DNA from: Thiomicrorhabdus sp963677355 | Lineage (GTDB): Bacteria; Pseudomonadota; Gammaproteobacteria; Thiomicrospirales; Thiomicrospiraceae | Direction of reading: 5' to 3' | Assembly (NCBI GenBank): GCA_963677355.2 | Contig: CAXXXQ010000001.1 | Span: 522,464-586,463, forward strand | Length of the DNA stretch: 64,000 nucleotides | In this document: positions 8,738 to 16,223 of the stretch, piece by piece | Position numbering within the stretch: the first letter of the stretch is position 1 | Layout of the letters: each line of letters starts with the position of its first letter | Notes under the pieces: model-generated | The model's input: only the letters and a program-made list of their open reading frames with translations | Database searches by the model: none | What the model was told of the DNA's origin: nothing | Position numbers and translations under genes: made by a program

Positions 8738-8753
8738 GGTTCTGTGAATATTT

Positions 8754-8779
8754 AAAAACCTGCTTTATGCAGGTTTTTT
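8754..8779 (+). terminator. Terminator after deaD
   Basis: AAACCTGC pairs with GCAGGTTT around a TTTAT loop and is followed by a T tract (8774-8779). It starts about 17 bases after the deaD stop. Confidence 0.88.
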
Positions 8780-8894
8780 ATTGTCCAAAAAGTTGTTAAT
8801 GCAATCGAGCGAATGCATGAAAAGTTTGACAATCCGGCACGAATTCGTCATTGTTGCAATCAAAAACCATCTTGATAAAGCTTATGGATAATCA

Positions 8895-10568
8895 ATGAAG
8901 AAATTAAGCTTCTGGGCCCTCTGCCTAACCCTGATATTCGTGACATCTCACGCCTATTCCCAAACAGAGATCATCATTAACGATCAAGAGGTCAATTTAA
9001 CCGATTTCAAGTCGTCTTATTTTATCGACCACAGCCATCAACTTACATTTTCCGAAGTTAAAAACGAACCTTTTACGGATAGCTCCAACCGCTATTCTCT
9101 CGGCACTCAAGCTAAAACCACTTGGGTTAAATTGCATCTAAAGAACAACTCGCCAACGACGAGAACGCTGTATCTGCACATCCCGCATGCCTATCACAAT
9201 CGTGCCATGGCTTTTTATGAAGAAACGCAGGGAGATCTGCTAAGAGCCGAGCATTTGGATATGGAAAATGCCAGAAACAGTAAATTGATGTATCGCGGTA
9301 CCGCCATTTACGAGTTTGAACTGAAATCGCAACAAAGCAAAGTCATCTATGTGCAAAGCGCATCCTACTCTCATCAATGGTTTACCATGCAAATTCTGGA
9401 TAAAGACTTCTCTAAACGAGCCATTGCCAATACTCATAACGATATCGCTTTATTGGTGGGTATTCTGCTCGCACTGATGTTTTACAACCTGATTCTGCAC
9501 TTCTCTTCGAGAACACGTGAAAATCTGTTCTATTCACTCTATCTTCTTTCCGGTGCCATCTGGATATCTTTGGCCTACGGTCTTTTAGCGAACTTGTTCG
9601 ATATTTACGGAGACGGTATTTTCAAATTAAACTTGGCCTTGATCACCATGCCCGCGTTTTTGATGCTGTTTATGATCAATGTTTTTGAAACCAAAAAACA
9701 ATATCCTACCGAACACAAAATACTGCTCGTCATGCTCGGACTGATTGCGTTGACTTTTATCTATGGCATATTTGATATTTCCGGCGCTTTAAAACCTGCA
9801 AGCTCGCTAGCCGCACTGGTGATGATCGTCACCCTAAGCATCACGCTTTCTCTTTTGAAAAAAGGCAACCCTCTGGCTAAGTTCTTCCTGTTGGGACACG
9901 CTCTTTTCGTTATTTTCAATGCGATTGCGGTTCTATTCTATAAAGGCATGATCGATTTTACCTATATTAGCAGTCACGGAGTCGGTATCGGCATCATGCT
10001 TGAAGCTCTCATGATGGCCTTTATTATCTCCTACCGGATCAAGATGCTGGAAACCGAACAGCAGGAACTCAGACTCCAAGCAATCATGGACCCATTAACC
10101 AAACTCTATAATCGTCGCTACTTTTTTACTCAAGCCGACTTTTTATTAAAACAGTTAAAGGAGAAAAAACACGCTCTATCACTGGCGATTCTGGATATCG
10201 ATGACTTTAAGTCCATCAATGACAATTACGGCCATAAAGTTGGAGATGAGGTACTGGTTAAGTTGGCGAGCAAACTTCAGGAAATTAGCGGCTCGGAAGA
10301 TATTATTGCCCGTTTCGGCGGTGAAGAATTTGTGGTTCTGTTTCCGTATTTGGATGCCGAGCGGGCAACAAAGGCGGCCAACGATTTAAAAAGCGCCGTT
10401 ACCGCAATAGAGATCAAATATCAGCAGACGTTAATCACATTCAGCATCAGTATCGGTGTCACGCAAATAAACAGCCGTGGTGAAAGTATTGAAGAAGCAA
10501 TAGAGCGTGCCGATCAAGCCTTGTATCAAGCCAAACGTCACGGCAAAAATTGTGTGCGTAGCGCTTAA
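8895..10568 (+). CDS. 7TMR-DISM membrane receptor with GGDEF diguanylate cyclase domain
   Basis: A 557-residue sensor cyclase. A signal peptide (about residues 1-22) precedes a periplasmic 7TMR-DISMED2-like beta domain (about 30-165; TWVKLHLKNNSPTTRTLYLHIP is typical and is cited in part). Seven hydrophobic helices follow (about 185-385), then a short linker and a GGDEF domain from DPLTKLYNRRYF. The active-site signature is RFGGEEF (GGEEF near 475-479) and is intact, as is the metal site LDIDDFKSINDNYGH. It should make c-di-GMP in response to an extracytoplasmic ligand, perhaps a carbohydrate, as inferred for DISMED2 proteins. No inhibitory-site RxxD is obvious. It is flanked by deaD and a convergent small gene. 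Confidence 0.94.
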   Translation: MKKLSFWALCLTLIFVTSHAYSQTEIIINDQEVNLTDFKSSYFIDHSHQLTFSEVKNEPFTDSSNRYSLGTQAKTTWVKLHLKNNSPTTRTLYLHIPHAYHNRAMAFYEETQGDLLRAEHLDMENARNSKLMYRGTAIYEFELKSQQSKVIYVQSASYSHQWFTMQILDKDFSKRAIANTHNDIALLVGILLALMFYNLILHFSSRTRENLFYSLYLLSGAIWISLAYGLLANLFDIYGDGIFKLNLALITMPAFLMLFMINVFETKKQYPTEHKILLVMLGLIALTFIYGIFDISGALKPASSLAALVMIVTLSITLSLLKKGNPLAKFFLLGHALFVIFNAIAVLFYKGMIDFTYISSHGVGIGIMLEALMMAFIISYRIKMLETEQQELRLQAIMDPLTKLYNRRYFFTQADFLLKQLKEKKHALSLAILDIDDFKSINDNYGHKVGDEVLVKLASKLQEISGSEDIIARFGGEEFVVLFPYLDAERATKAANDLKSAVTAIEIKYQQTLITFSISIGVTQINSRGESIEEAIERADQALYQAKRHGKNCVRSA

Positions 10569-10581
10569 AAAGATGCCAAAT

Positions 10582-10887
10582 CTATCCTTTTCCAGCTCTG
10601 TCCAGAATCAGCGCCTCTTTCTGCGTTTTTGAAAGTTGTTTAATTTGATATTCCCGTTGGGATGCCTGACTTCGGTTTTCAGTCGATTCGGTATAAACCA
10701 ACTCGCAAGGCTGCCTGACTTTGGTGTATTTAGCCCCGCCGACCAGTTCGCCATTATGCTGTCGGAGACGTTTTTCAAGATTGGTGGTTATCCCACAGTA
10801 GAGAGAGTTATCTGCACAACGAAGCAAATAAACAGTCCAGTTTTGACTCGTTTGAGAACTTTGTTGTGCAGATTCAGACTTAGTCAC
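10582..10887 (-). CDS. GIY-YIG nuclease-superfamily protein (YhbQ/UPF0213-like)
   Basis: A 101-residue single-domain protein of the UPF0213 type. The GIY-YIG core reads VYLLRCADNSLYCGIT, where the two tripeptides are VYL and YCG. It is followed by the conserved Arg in NLEKRLRQHN and a late Glu in SQREYQIK. Family members such as YhbQ are small nuclease-like proteins of unclear role, possibly DNA repair. The start is uncertain: GTG at 10887 is the first usable start in the frame and has no clear Shine-Dalgarno, and the N-terminal 15 residues before WTVYLL are Ser/Gln-rich. It follows moaC after a 153-base gap that carries a structured repeat. Confidence 0.85.
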   Translation of the reverse strand: MTKSESAQQSSQTSQNWTVYLLRCADNSLYCGITTNLEKRLRQHNGELVGGAKYTKVRQPCELVYTESTENRSQASQREYQIKQLSKTQKEALILDRAGKG

Positions 10888-10944
10888 AATGGAATGGTTA
10901 ATTAAGTCGTGTGCGAAATAGGTAGCTACTCATAATTTTTCAAG

Positions 10945-11007
10945 TTCAAGGCTCAAAGTACACGTAATAGCTCGCTATTGCGAAACTTTGTAACGCAGAA
11001 ATTGGAA
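10945..11007. repeat. Structured intergenic repeat, copy R1
   Basis: TTCAAGGC (10945-10952) and AACGCAGAAATTGG (10992-11005) flank two nested stems: outer CAAAGT/ACTTTG (10954-10959 with 10985-10990) and inner AATAGC/GCTATT (10966-10971 with 10974-10979). The flanks match copies R2 and R3, but the stem sequences do not. It lies between moaC and the GIY-YIG gene. Weaker pairing of the outer flanks (TTTTTCAA with TTGGAAA) extends the fold. Confidence 0.65.
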
Positions 11008-11040
11008 ATTAGGAGTGCTAGATATGAGTTCATGGCTTGA

Positions 11041-11526
11041 TTAACCGTTCCTGCTCCAGTGTCCGGATTTACCGCCCACTTTTTCGAGCAGTTTGACCTG
11101 ATCGATGACCATGCCTCGATCCACCGCTTTACACATGTCATACAGAGTCAAAGCCGCTGTTGATGCCGCTGTCAAAGCTTCAATCTCAATCCCCGTTTGA
11201 CCGACCGTTTTACAAGTCGCCTCAATCAGCACACAGCTATTTTCAAGATCCGGCGTCAGCTCAACCTTGACCGAAGTGATCATTAACGGGTGACACATCG
11301 GAATCAAATCCGGCGTGCGCTTGGCAGCCATAATCCCGGCAATGCGAGCGGTCGCCATGACATCGCCTTTTTTATGCTTGCCTTCGACAATCATCTGCAA
11401 GGTTTCCGGTTGCATATAGATAGTAGCCGTAGCTGTCGCCGAACGCTCGGTATGCGCTTTAGCACTGACATCCACCATACGAGCCTGACCTTTTTCGTCG
11501 AGGTGGGTTAATACTTGTTCTGACAT
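11041..11526 (-). CDS. moaC: Cyclic pyranopterin monophosphate synthase MoaC
   Basis: MoaC converts the MoaA product 3',8-cyclo-GTP to cyclic pyranopterin monophosphate, the first stable intermediate of molybdenum cofactor synthesis. The 161-residue protein shows family signatures ARMVDVSAKAHTERSA, KKGDVMATARIAGIMAAKRT, LIPMCHPL and GIEIEALTAASTAALTLYDMCKAVD, the last described in part. The frame is open upstream, but AGGAG lies eight bases before the ATG at 11526, and family members begin with this kind of sequence, so that start is chosen. It is last in a moaA-D-E-moeA-moaC series on the minus strand, 175 bases from moeA. Confidence 0.96.
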   Translation of the reverse strand: MSEQVLTHLDEKGQARMVDVSAKAHTERSATATATIYMQPETLQMIVEGKHKKGDVMATARIAGIMAAKRTPDLIPMCHPLMITSVKVELTPDLENSCVLIEATCKTVGQTGIEIEALTAASTAALTLYDMCKAVDRGMVIDQVKLLEKVGGKSGHWSRNG

Positions 11527-11558
11527 TAAAATTCTCCTAGAGACCTTTGTATGAGTGG

Positions 11559-11680
11559 CGCGCACTAGAAAAAAGCGGAAAAATTTTGTTGATCAAGGCA
11601 GAAAGCGCAGCCAATAGGGAACTATTGGTAAGATTTTTAACACCGATCAGCGAAATTTTAACCTTTTTTATGTGTGCGTC
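11559..11680. repeat. Structured intergenic repeat, diverged long copy R4
   Basis: An imperfect inverted repeat of about 120 bases centred on a perfect hairpin CCAATAG-GGAA-CTATTGG (11611-11628). The arms carry GATCAAGGC on the left and AACACCGATCAGCGAAATTTT-like sequence on the right. Matching outer segments (GCGCACTAGAAAAAA with TTTTTTATGTGTGCG, and AAAATTTT with AAATTTT) extend the fold. It resembles R1-R3 in layout and partly in the AAGGC flank but has diverged. It fills the moeA-moaC gap just upstream of the moaC Shine-Dalgarno, so it would be in the leader of moaC on the transcript. Confidence 0.5.
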
Positions 11681-11701
11681 CATCTCGCACAAAGCTCTCT
11701 C

Positions 11702-12907
11702 TTATTCATTGACCGGGTTAAACGGATAAAAAGCTACTTTATCACCCTTACGGATAATCGTGTCTTCAGGAATAACGACAAAGCCGTCGGCCCAAACCGT
11801 GGAAGTCAACACTCCTGAGCCCTGATTCGGATAAATCTCAACCACACTGGTTTGATTCTTATTGACCAGTTTAGCACGGGCAAATTCACGTCTAAATCCA
11901 GCTTTTAACCATTCAAAATCGGCTTCCAGCCAGATAGGCTTGGCTTTGATTTCAGTCGCTCCCTGCATTTTCAACAGATAAGGGCGGGCAAATAGATTGA
12001 AGGTGGCGAATGCGGACACTGGATTACCCGGCAAGCCGATAAATGGTGTTCCCTGTATGTCACCGTAGGCAAGTGGCTTACCGGGCTTCATTTTAACTTT
12101 CCACATATCCAAACCACCCAACTGCTCGATAGCCGGTTTAATATGATCTTCTTCACCCACTGAAACCCCACCTGTGGTAATGACCACATCGGCTTGCTCG
12201 GCGGCGGCTTTCATTGCTTCTACCGTCGCTTCCAAGGTATCGGCCACACGCCCTAGATCAATCAATTCAAACCCCAATTCCGGAACCAATCCCGCCAAGA
12301 CATAGCGGTTAGCATTATAGATCTTACCTTGCTGTGGCGCTTCACCCGGTTCAAGCAGTTCGTCTCCGGTAGTAAAGGTAGCGATTCTCAGTGGCTGATA
12401 AACCTCAACTTCCGAGAAACCGACTGAAGTAATCAATCCCAAATCCTGGGGGCGTAGCTTATGGCCGGCTTTCAGAATAGTGCTGTTAACGGCTATATCT
12501 TCACCAACGACACGAATATTCTGTCCTGGTTTGGTTGTATCTGCCGTGATGCGAACCTTATCGCCCGGATGAGCTTCGGCTTCTTCCTGCATGACCACCA
12601 TATTAGCCCCTTCAGGAATCGGCGCACCGGTAAAGATACGCGCCGCCGTACCGGTTTTTAATGCTTGTGGCGTCGCTCCGGCGGGAATGCGTTGACTGAC
12701 TTCAAAAGTGTCATTATGTTCCAGGTCAAAACTGTGCAGAGCATAACCATCCATCATGCTGTTATCGTGCGGAGGGACGTTAACCGGGGAAACAATCGGT
12801 GCTGCCAAAACCCGCCCCAGTGTTTGATAGACAGGAAGCGTTTCCGTTTTCGTAGTTGGATTCACCTTGGTTAAAAGATAGTGTAAAGCTTCATCAAATG
12901 TTTTCAT
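11702..12907 (-). CDS. moeA: Molybdopterin molybdenumtransferase MoeA
   Basis: MoeA inserts molybdate into adenylylated molybdopterin to give active molybdenum cofactor. The 401-residue length is normal. Signatures are the N-terminal VSPVNVPPHDNSMMDGYAL and RIFTGAPIPEGANMVVMQEE, the MoCF-domain TGDELLEPGE, the TTGGVSVGEEDH motif and PGKPLAYG with FIGLPGNPVSAF. The C-terminal beta domain (about 330-401) is complete. A GAGAGAGA purine run precedes the ATG. A strong terminator sits between moaE and this start, so expression depends on read-through or a promoter not recognised here. Confidence 0.97.
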   Translation of the reverse strand: MKTFDEALHYLLTKVNPTTKTETLPVYQTLGRVLAAPIVSPVNVPPHDNSMMDGYALHSFDLEHNDTFEVSQRIPAGATPQALKTGTAARIFTGAPIPEGANMVVMQEEAEAHPGDKVRITADTTKPGQNIRVVGEDIAVNSTILKAGHKLRPQDLGLITSVGFSEVEVYQPLRIATFTTGDELLEPGEAPQQGKIYNANRYVLAGLVPELGFELIDLGRVADTLEATVEAMKAAAEQADVVITTGGVSVGEEDHIKPAIEQLGGLDMWKVKMKPGKPLAYGDIQGTPFIGLPGNPVSAFATFNLFARPYLLKMQGATEIKAKPIWLEADFEWLKAGFRREFARAKLVNKNQTSVVEIYPNQGSGVLTSTVWADGFVVIPEDTIIRKGDKVAFYPFNPVNE

Positions 12908-12921
12908 TTCTCTCTCTCAAT

Positions 12922-12943
12922 AAAAACCCCCGCATAGCGGGGG
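12922..12943 (-). terminator. Terminator between moaE and moeA
   Basis: On the minus strand CCCCCGC (12943-12937) pairs with GCGGGGG (12933-12927) around a three-base loop and is followed by TTTTT. It lies after the moaE stop (12990) and only about 15 bases before the moeA ATG at 12907, close to the moeA Shine-Dalgarno. It can end the moaA-D-E transcript or act as an intra-operon attenuator. Confidence 0.8.
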
Positions 12944-12989
12944 AAAATGACAGATTTTTATTTTGGATTCTGTTTTTGGCTCTAAAGGG

Positions 12990-13454
12990 TCACGCCCAAC
13001 GTTTTTCAGCCTCTTTATCGCTAATTCTAGCATCAACCCACCTTTCTTGACCGTCCGGTAAGGTCTCTTTTTTCCAGAAAGGCGCATTAGTCTTAAGATA
13101 GTCCATAATGAAATGTGAGGCATAAAAAGCATTTTCTCGATGTCGGCTGGAAACCGCAACCAAGACAATCTGGTCACAAGGATACATTTTACCCACACGA
13201 TGAATAATGACACTGGATTCCAATTCCCATCGCTCGTGAGCTTCAAGTCGAATTTTTTCCAGAGCCTTCTCCGTCATACCCGGATAATGCTCTAGCTCCA
13301 GAATACTGACTTCATTACCTTCATTGATATCACGAACCGTACCGACAAAACTGACCACGGCACCAATATCTTTGTGGCCAGCTCTTAATTTAGCGACTTC
13401 GGTTGTCAGGTCAAAATCTTCTTCTTGAATTTTGATAAAAGGGAAATCACTCAT
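12990..13454 (-). CDS. moaE: Molybdopterin synthase catalytic subunit MoaE
   Basis: MoaE is the large subunit of molybdopterin synthase, which adds two sulfurs carried by MoaD thiocarboxylate to the pyranopterin. The 154-residue protein has GAVVSFVGTVRD, LELEHYPGMTEKAL, IHRVGKMYPCDQIVLVAVSSRHR (in part) and the active-site lysine region KTNAPFWKKE. The length is typical. It follows moaD with a six-base gap and is followed by a terminator. Confidence 0.97.
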   Translation of the reverse strand: MSDFPFIKIQEEDFDLTTEVAKLRAGHKDIGAVVSFVGTVRDINEGNEVSILELEHYPGMTEKALEKIRLEAHERWELESSVIIHRVGKMYPCDQIVLVAVSSRHRENAFYASHFIMDYLKTNAPFWKKETLPDGQERWVDARISDKEAEKRWA

Positions 13455-13460
13455 CGAGTA

Positions 13461-13709
13461 TTAACCGCCTGTTACAGGAGGGAAAAAGGCGACTTCATCA
13501 CCGGCTTTAATCATAGTATCGCGTTGTGCGACATCATGGTTAACCGCAATTTGTAGATTTTGGTTATCGCGCAATGCCATTGCCCACTCTTCACCGCGTG
13601 TTGCCAGTTGTTCAAGTAGTTCATTAACGGTCGCGCTTTCAATCTTAATCTGCTCATCCGCTTTACCCAGCATCTCTCTAAAGCTGGCAAAATAAAGTAC
13701 ATTAATCAT
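13461..13709 (-). CDS. moaD: Molybdopterin synthase sulfur carrier MoaD
   Basis: An 82-residue ubiquitin-fold protein ending in the required Gly-Gly (PPVTGG), whose C-terminal thiocarboxylate donates sulfur in molybdopterin synthase. The N-terminal VLYFASFREMLGK and the late DEVAFFPPVTGG are typical. It lies between moaA (22 bases) and moaE (6 bases), so it is surely co-transcribed. The activating MoeB is not in the window. Confidence 0.96.
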   Translation of the reverse strand: MINVLYFASFREMLGKADEQIKIESATVNELLEQLATRGEEWAMALRDNQNLQIAVNHDVAQRDTMIKAGDEVAFFPPVTGG

Positions 13710-13731
13710 CTTCTACTCCATTCAGTTTGGG

Positions 13732-14733
13732 TTAACCACCCAGTTGAACCATTTGTCTGAATTCTATGTTGTGTACGTTTTCATTGAAGAAGTGCTTTTC
13801 CGGTTTTTTCAGCATCGCATCTTCAATGATTTTTTCTAATTCTTGGTCGGACACGCCTTCACGTAGTGGCGTTCTCAGATCAACTGAATCTTCCTGTCCA
13901 AGGCAGAGTGCTAACACACCTTTCGCCGTCAAACGTACTCGATTGCAAGTTTCGCAAAAGTGTTGTGAAACGGCTGAAATCACACCAATACGGGTATTGG
14001 TTCCGGCAATTTGGTAATTTCGTGAAGGCCCATCATGAGATTTACCGGAAGCAGGAATCAAATCGGCGCCAACATGTTGCTTGATTCGGGCCAGAATCTT
14101 TTCGGCCGGATAGTGTTGATCCATCATTGATACTCCGGCAGGACCAATCGGCATGGTTTCAATAAATCTGACTTCTACACCTTTTTCTAGACCGTAATCC
14201 ACCATGGCTTCAATTTCATCGTCATTGGTGCCTTTCATAACGACCATATTGAATTTGATTGGCTGCATACCGACTTCTAACGCTTTATCAACTCCAGATA
14301 AAACCTTTTCCAATTCTCCGCCGCGGGTAATATTTTTAAATCGCTGTGGACGCAGTGAATCAATGGATATATTTGCGCGTGTGATCCCTGCTTTATGCAA
14401 GGCCTCAGCCTCTCTTCCCAAGTGATGAGCATTGGTTGATAAGGCGATATCTTCCAGCCCTTCATAACCACTAATTTGTTCAATCAATGAAGATAAGTTC
14501 TTGCGTACTAGCGGTTCACCACCGGTAATTCGCACTTTGGCTACGCCAAGGTTCACAAATGCCTTAATGATACGGGCAAGCTCGTCATAAGAAAGGTATT
14601 CAGTATGGGAACCATCTGGATGTACGCCCTGCTCCGGCATGCAATAACCACAACGGTAGTTACATTTATCGGTGACCGATACACGAACATACTCAATTTT
14701 TCGGTTGAATGGATCGATTAATTCTTTGCGCAT
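13732..14733 (-). CDS. moaA: GTP 3',8-cyclase MoaA (radical SAM)
   Basis: MoaA is the radical-SAM enzyme that starts molybdenum cofactor synthesis from GTP. The 333-residue protein has the SAM-cluster motif CNYRCGYC (Cys24, Cys28, Cys31), the GGEPL motif for SAM binding, and the C-terminal second cluster in CETCNRVRL with a further Cys at ALCLG. It ends in Gly-Gly (QLGG), required for activity in known MoaA. It is the first gene of the minus-strand moaA-D-E series, with a recognisable promoter upstream. Confidence 0.97.
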   Translation of the reverse strand: MRKELIDPFNRKIEYVRVSVTDKCNYRCGYCMPEQGVHPDGSHTEYLSYDELARIIKAFVNLGVAKVRITGGEPLVRKNLSSLIEQISGYEGLEDIALSTNAHHLGREAEALHKAGITRANISIDSLRPQRFKNITRGGELEKVLSGVDKALEVGMQPIKFNMVVMKGTNDDEIEAMVDYGLEKGVEVRFIETMPIGPAGVSMMDQHYPAEKILARIKQHVGADLIPASGKSHDGPSRNYQIAGTNTRIGVISAVSQHFCETCNRVRLTAKGVLALCLGQEDSVDLRTPLREGVSDQELEKIIEDAMLKKPEKHFFNENVHNIEFRQMVQLGG

Positions 14734-14781
14734 AATTTACTTAATTTATTGCTGAGCGTTATATCCGCTCGGGAATAACGA

Positions 14782-14811
14782 ATTCTACACTAACCACATA
14801 TTAGAATTCAA
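14782..14811 (-). promoter_or_regulatory. Predicted sigma-70 promoter of moaA
   Basis: On the minus strand TTGAAT (14811-14806), an 18-base spacer and TAGAAT (14787-14782) resemble a vegetative promoter. It implies a leader of about 40 bases that contains the GAGCG/CGCTC hairpin before the moaA ATG at 14733. Confidence 0.5.
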
Positions 14812-14995
14812 TTATTTATCTAGCTTAAACTCTTGAAATGGCATAAGAATTTTATATAGCCCGGATAAATAGAATCTGCACATGACGAAGCAATGAGGGG
14901 AGCAAAAAAGTTGAACTGGACTTTTATGACTAAGCAACCCAGTACAAGTACACAAACTCGCAGCTAGATTGATTAATTATCAGAATATAGAAAGC

Positions 14996-15021
14996 AAAAA
15001 GCCCGCATAAAGCGGGCTTTT
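14996..15021. terminator. Terminator of the sox transcript
   Basis: AAAAAGCCCGC (14996-15006) and GCGGGCTTTT (15012-15021) form a perfect stem with a five-base loop. For the minus strand it terminates soxC-soxD transcripts about 135 bases after the soxD stop, beyond repeat R2; its last bases give TTTTT in that direction. Confidence 0.85.
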
Positions 15022-15051
15022 CTAGAAGTTTTTTAAGCAGGATAAAAGCTT

Positions 15052-15135
15052 GCTTAGGCTTCAAGGTCAAGGCGGTAATTGTGAGCTTACAAATGTAAGT
15101 GAACAATTACCAACGCAGAAATTGAAGTTCTAAGC
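15052..15135. repeat. Structured intergenic repeat, copy R2
   Basis: Best example of the family. Outer arms GCTTAG-G-CTTCAA (15052-15064) and TTGAAG-TT-CTAAGC (15122-15135) pair. Inside lie TCAAGGC and AACGCAGAA, then a perfect 9-bp stem GGTAATTGT/ACAATTACC (15074-15082 with 15103-15111), and at the centre CTTAC-AAAT-GTAAG (15086-15099). The repeat lies within the sox transcript, between the soxD stop and its terminator. Confidence 0.75.
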
Positions 15136-15155
15136 GACTTTTAGCCGCTTAAAAA

Positions 15156-16223
15156 TTACATTCCTGAGTGACCTACACCAGGCTTATCTTCATGTAAACG
15201 TTGTCCAACGTTATACTGAGGAGTACCGTCTGGTAGACGACGTGCTTGACGATAGTTATGGATATCACCAGTACCATCACCTACAGTCGCTTTATCACAG
15301 TTTTCCATGCAACGTTCATTGTGGATAACTGGACGGTGGTCACAGAAGAAGTTTCCTTGGTTCTTCATGTACTTATTCATTTTCATAAGTACTTCAGAGT
15401 TGAAGAAAGTATCATCTTCTAGCTCAGTACCTTCGTCATCCATTGGCACATAGTTAGACTGAAGAATATAACCAGTCATACCCATGTAACCCGCATCACC
15501 GATAAATGGAGCGTTTGGAGTCCAGAAAGGCATTGTACGACGAATGTAATCGAAGATTGTTGTCGCATATGGCCAGTAGTTACCAACAGTTTTCATCGGA
15601 GCAGGTTCAAAGAAGTCTGAAGTAGTCAGCATCTCATCAACCGCTAGAGGAAGGTAACCTTTTGCACCTTCACCGAATTCACCGTGACACATACCACAGA
15701 ATTGAACGTAGATTTTTCCACCTTCTTCAACTGTCATACCCACTTTAGGATCAGGAAGACCTTTCCCGTCACCATCAACAACGATATTCCACTTAGCAAG
15801 AGCTGCTTCAGCGATCGGCGTACCGAAACCGGCAGCAGTATAATCATCGTTATAGTAGTGCTTAGCTACGCTGTCGTGAACTTCTGTGAAAGCCGCAGGG
15901 ATCTTACACTGAGCGTTACCGTGGTTACCACCATCGATGCTGTCATCAACTTCGAAAGAGTATGGGTTAGCAGGATCCAGCTTACCTTCAAGACCGTCAC
16001 GACCGTGAGCAGCGTCCTTACCAAGAATGGCTTCGATAACTTCCTTATCTAGGTATTTACCGTTTGCATTTTTGATAATTTCTTCATAGTTAGCAGCGTA
16101 CTTGCCGTTAATTTTTTCACCAGAAGCTGAATTGCTGTCTGAGTTTCCAGACATTGCCATTGCAGAACCGGCAAATAGTGTTGCAATCGAAGCTGCAACC
16201 AAAGTTTTCTTAGTACTGAACAT
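15156..16223 (-). CDS. soxD: Sulfane dehydrogenase cytochrome c subunit SoxD
   Basis: SoxD is the cytochrome partner of SoxC; the SoxCD complex oxidises the sulfane sulfur bound to SoxYZ in the periplasm. The 355-residue protein has a signal peptide ending near AGSAMAM, a leading region of about 150 residues and one c-type heme site, CGMCH (Cys176, Cys179, His180). TMPFW (Met231) is the probable axial ligand. The C-terminal part lacks a second CxxCH but has Cys294 and the pair in RCMENC (305 and 309), probably a structural disulfide. Some SoxD proteins (Paracoccus) are diheme; this one appears monoheme. Its start overlaps the soxC end by 14 bases, so the two are translationally coupled. Confidence 0.93.
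   Translation of the reverse strand: MFSTKKTLVAASIATLFAGSAMAMSGNSDSNSASGEKINGKYAANYEEIIKNANGKYLDKEVIEAILGKDAAHGRDGLEGKLDPANPYSFEVDDSIDGGNHGNAQCKIPAAFTEVHDSVAKHYYNDDYTAAGFGTPIAEAALAKWNIVVDGDGKGLPDPKVGMTVEEGGKIYVQFCGMCHGEFGEGAKGYLPLAVDEMLTTSDFFEPAPMKTVGNYWPYATTIFDYIRRTMPFWTPNAPFIGDAGYMGMTGYILQSNYVPMDDEGTELEDDTFFNSEVLMKMNKYMKNQGNFFCDHRPVIHNERCMENCDKATVGDGTGDIHNYRQARRLPDGTPQYNVGQRLHEDKPGVGHSGM

Larger units (their letters stand above)
14734..15155. other. 422-base gap between moaA and soxD
   Basis: The gap contains, from left to right: a small leader hairpin GAGCG-TTATATC-CGCTC near 14754-14770, the moaA promoter (14782-14811), about 180 bases in which nothing was recognised, a terminator (14996-15021) and the structured repeat R2 (15052-15135). 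I looked for a molybdenum-cofactor riboswitch upstream of moaA and could not find the conserved layout. No gene is evident. Confidence 0.6.

Noticed and set aside
10618..10640. TTTCTGCGTTT resembling the inverted flank of the structured repeats
   Set aside because: It lies inside the GIY-YIG coding sequence and has no partner flank or nested stems.
14734..14990. Molybdenum-cofactor riboswitch upstream of moaA
   Set aside because: The region holds only a promoter and a small hairpin; the conserved riboswitch layout was not found and the predicted leader is only about 40 bases.
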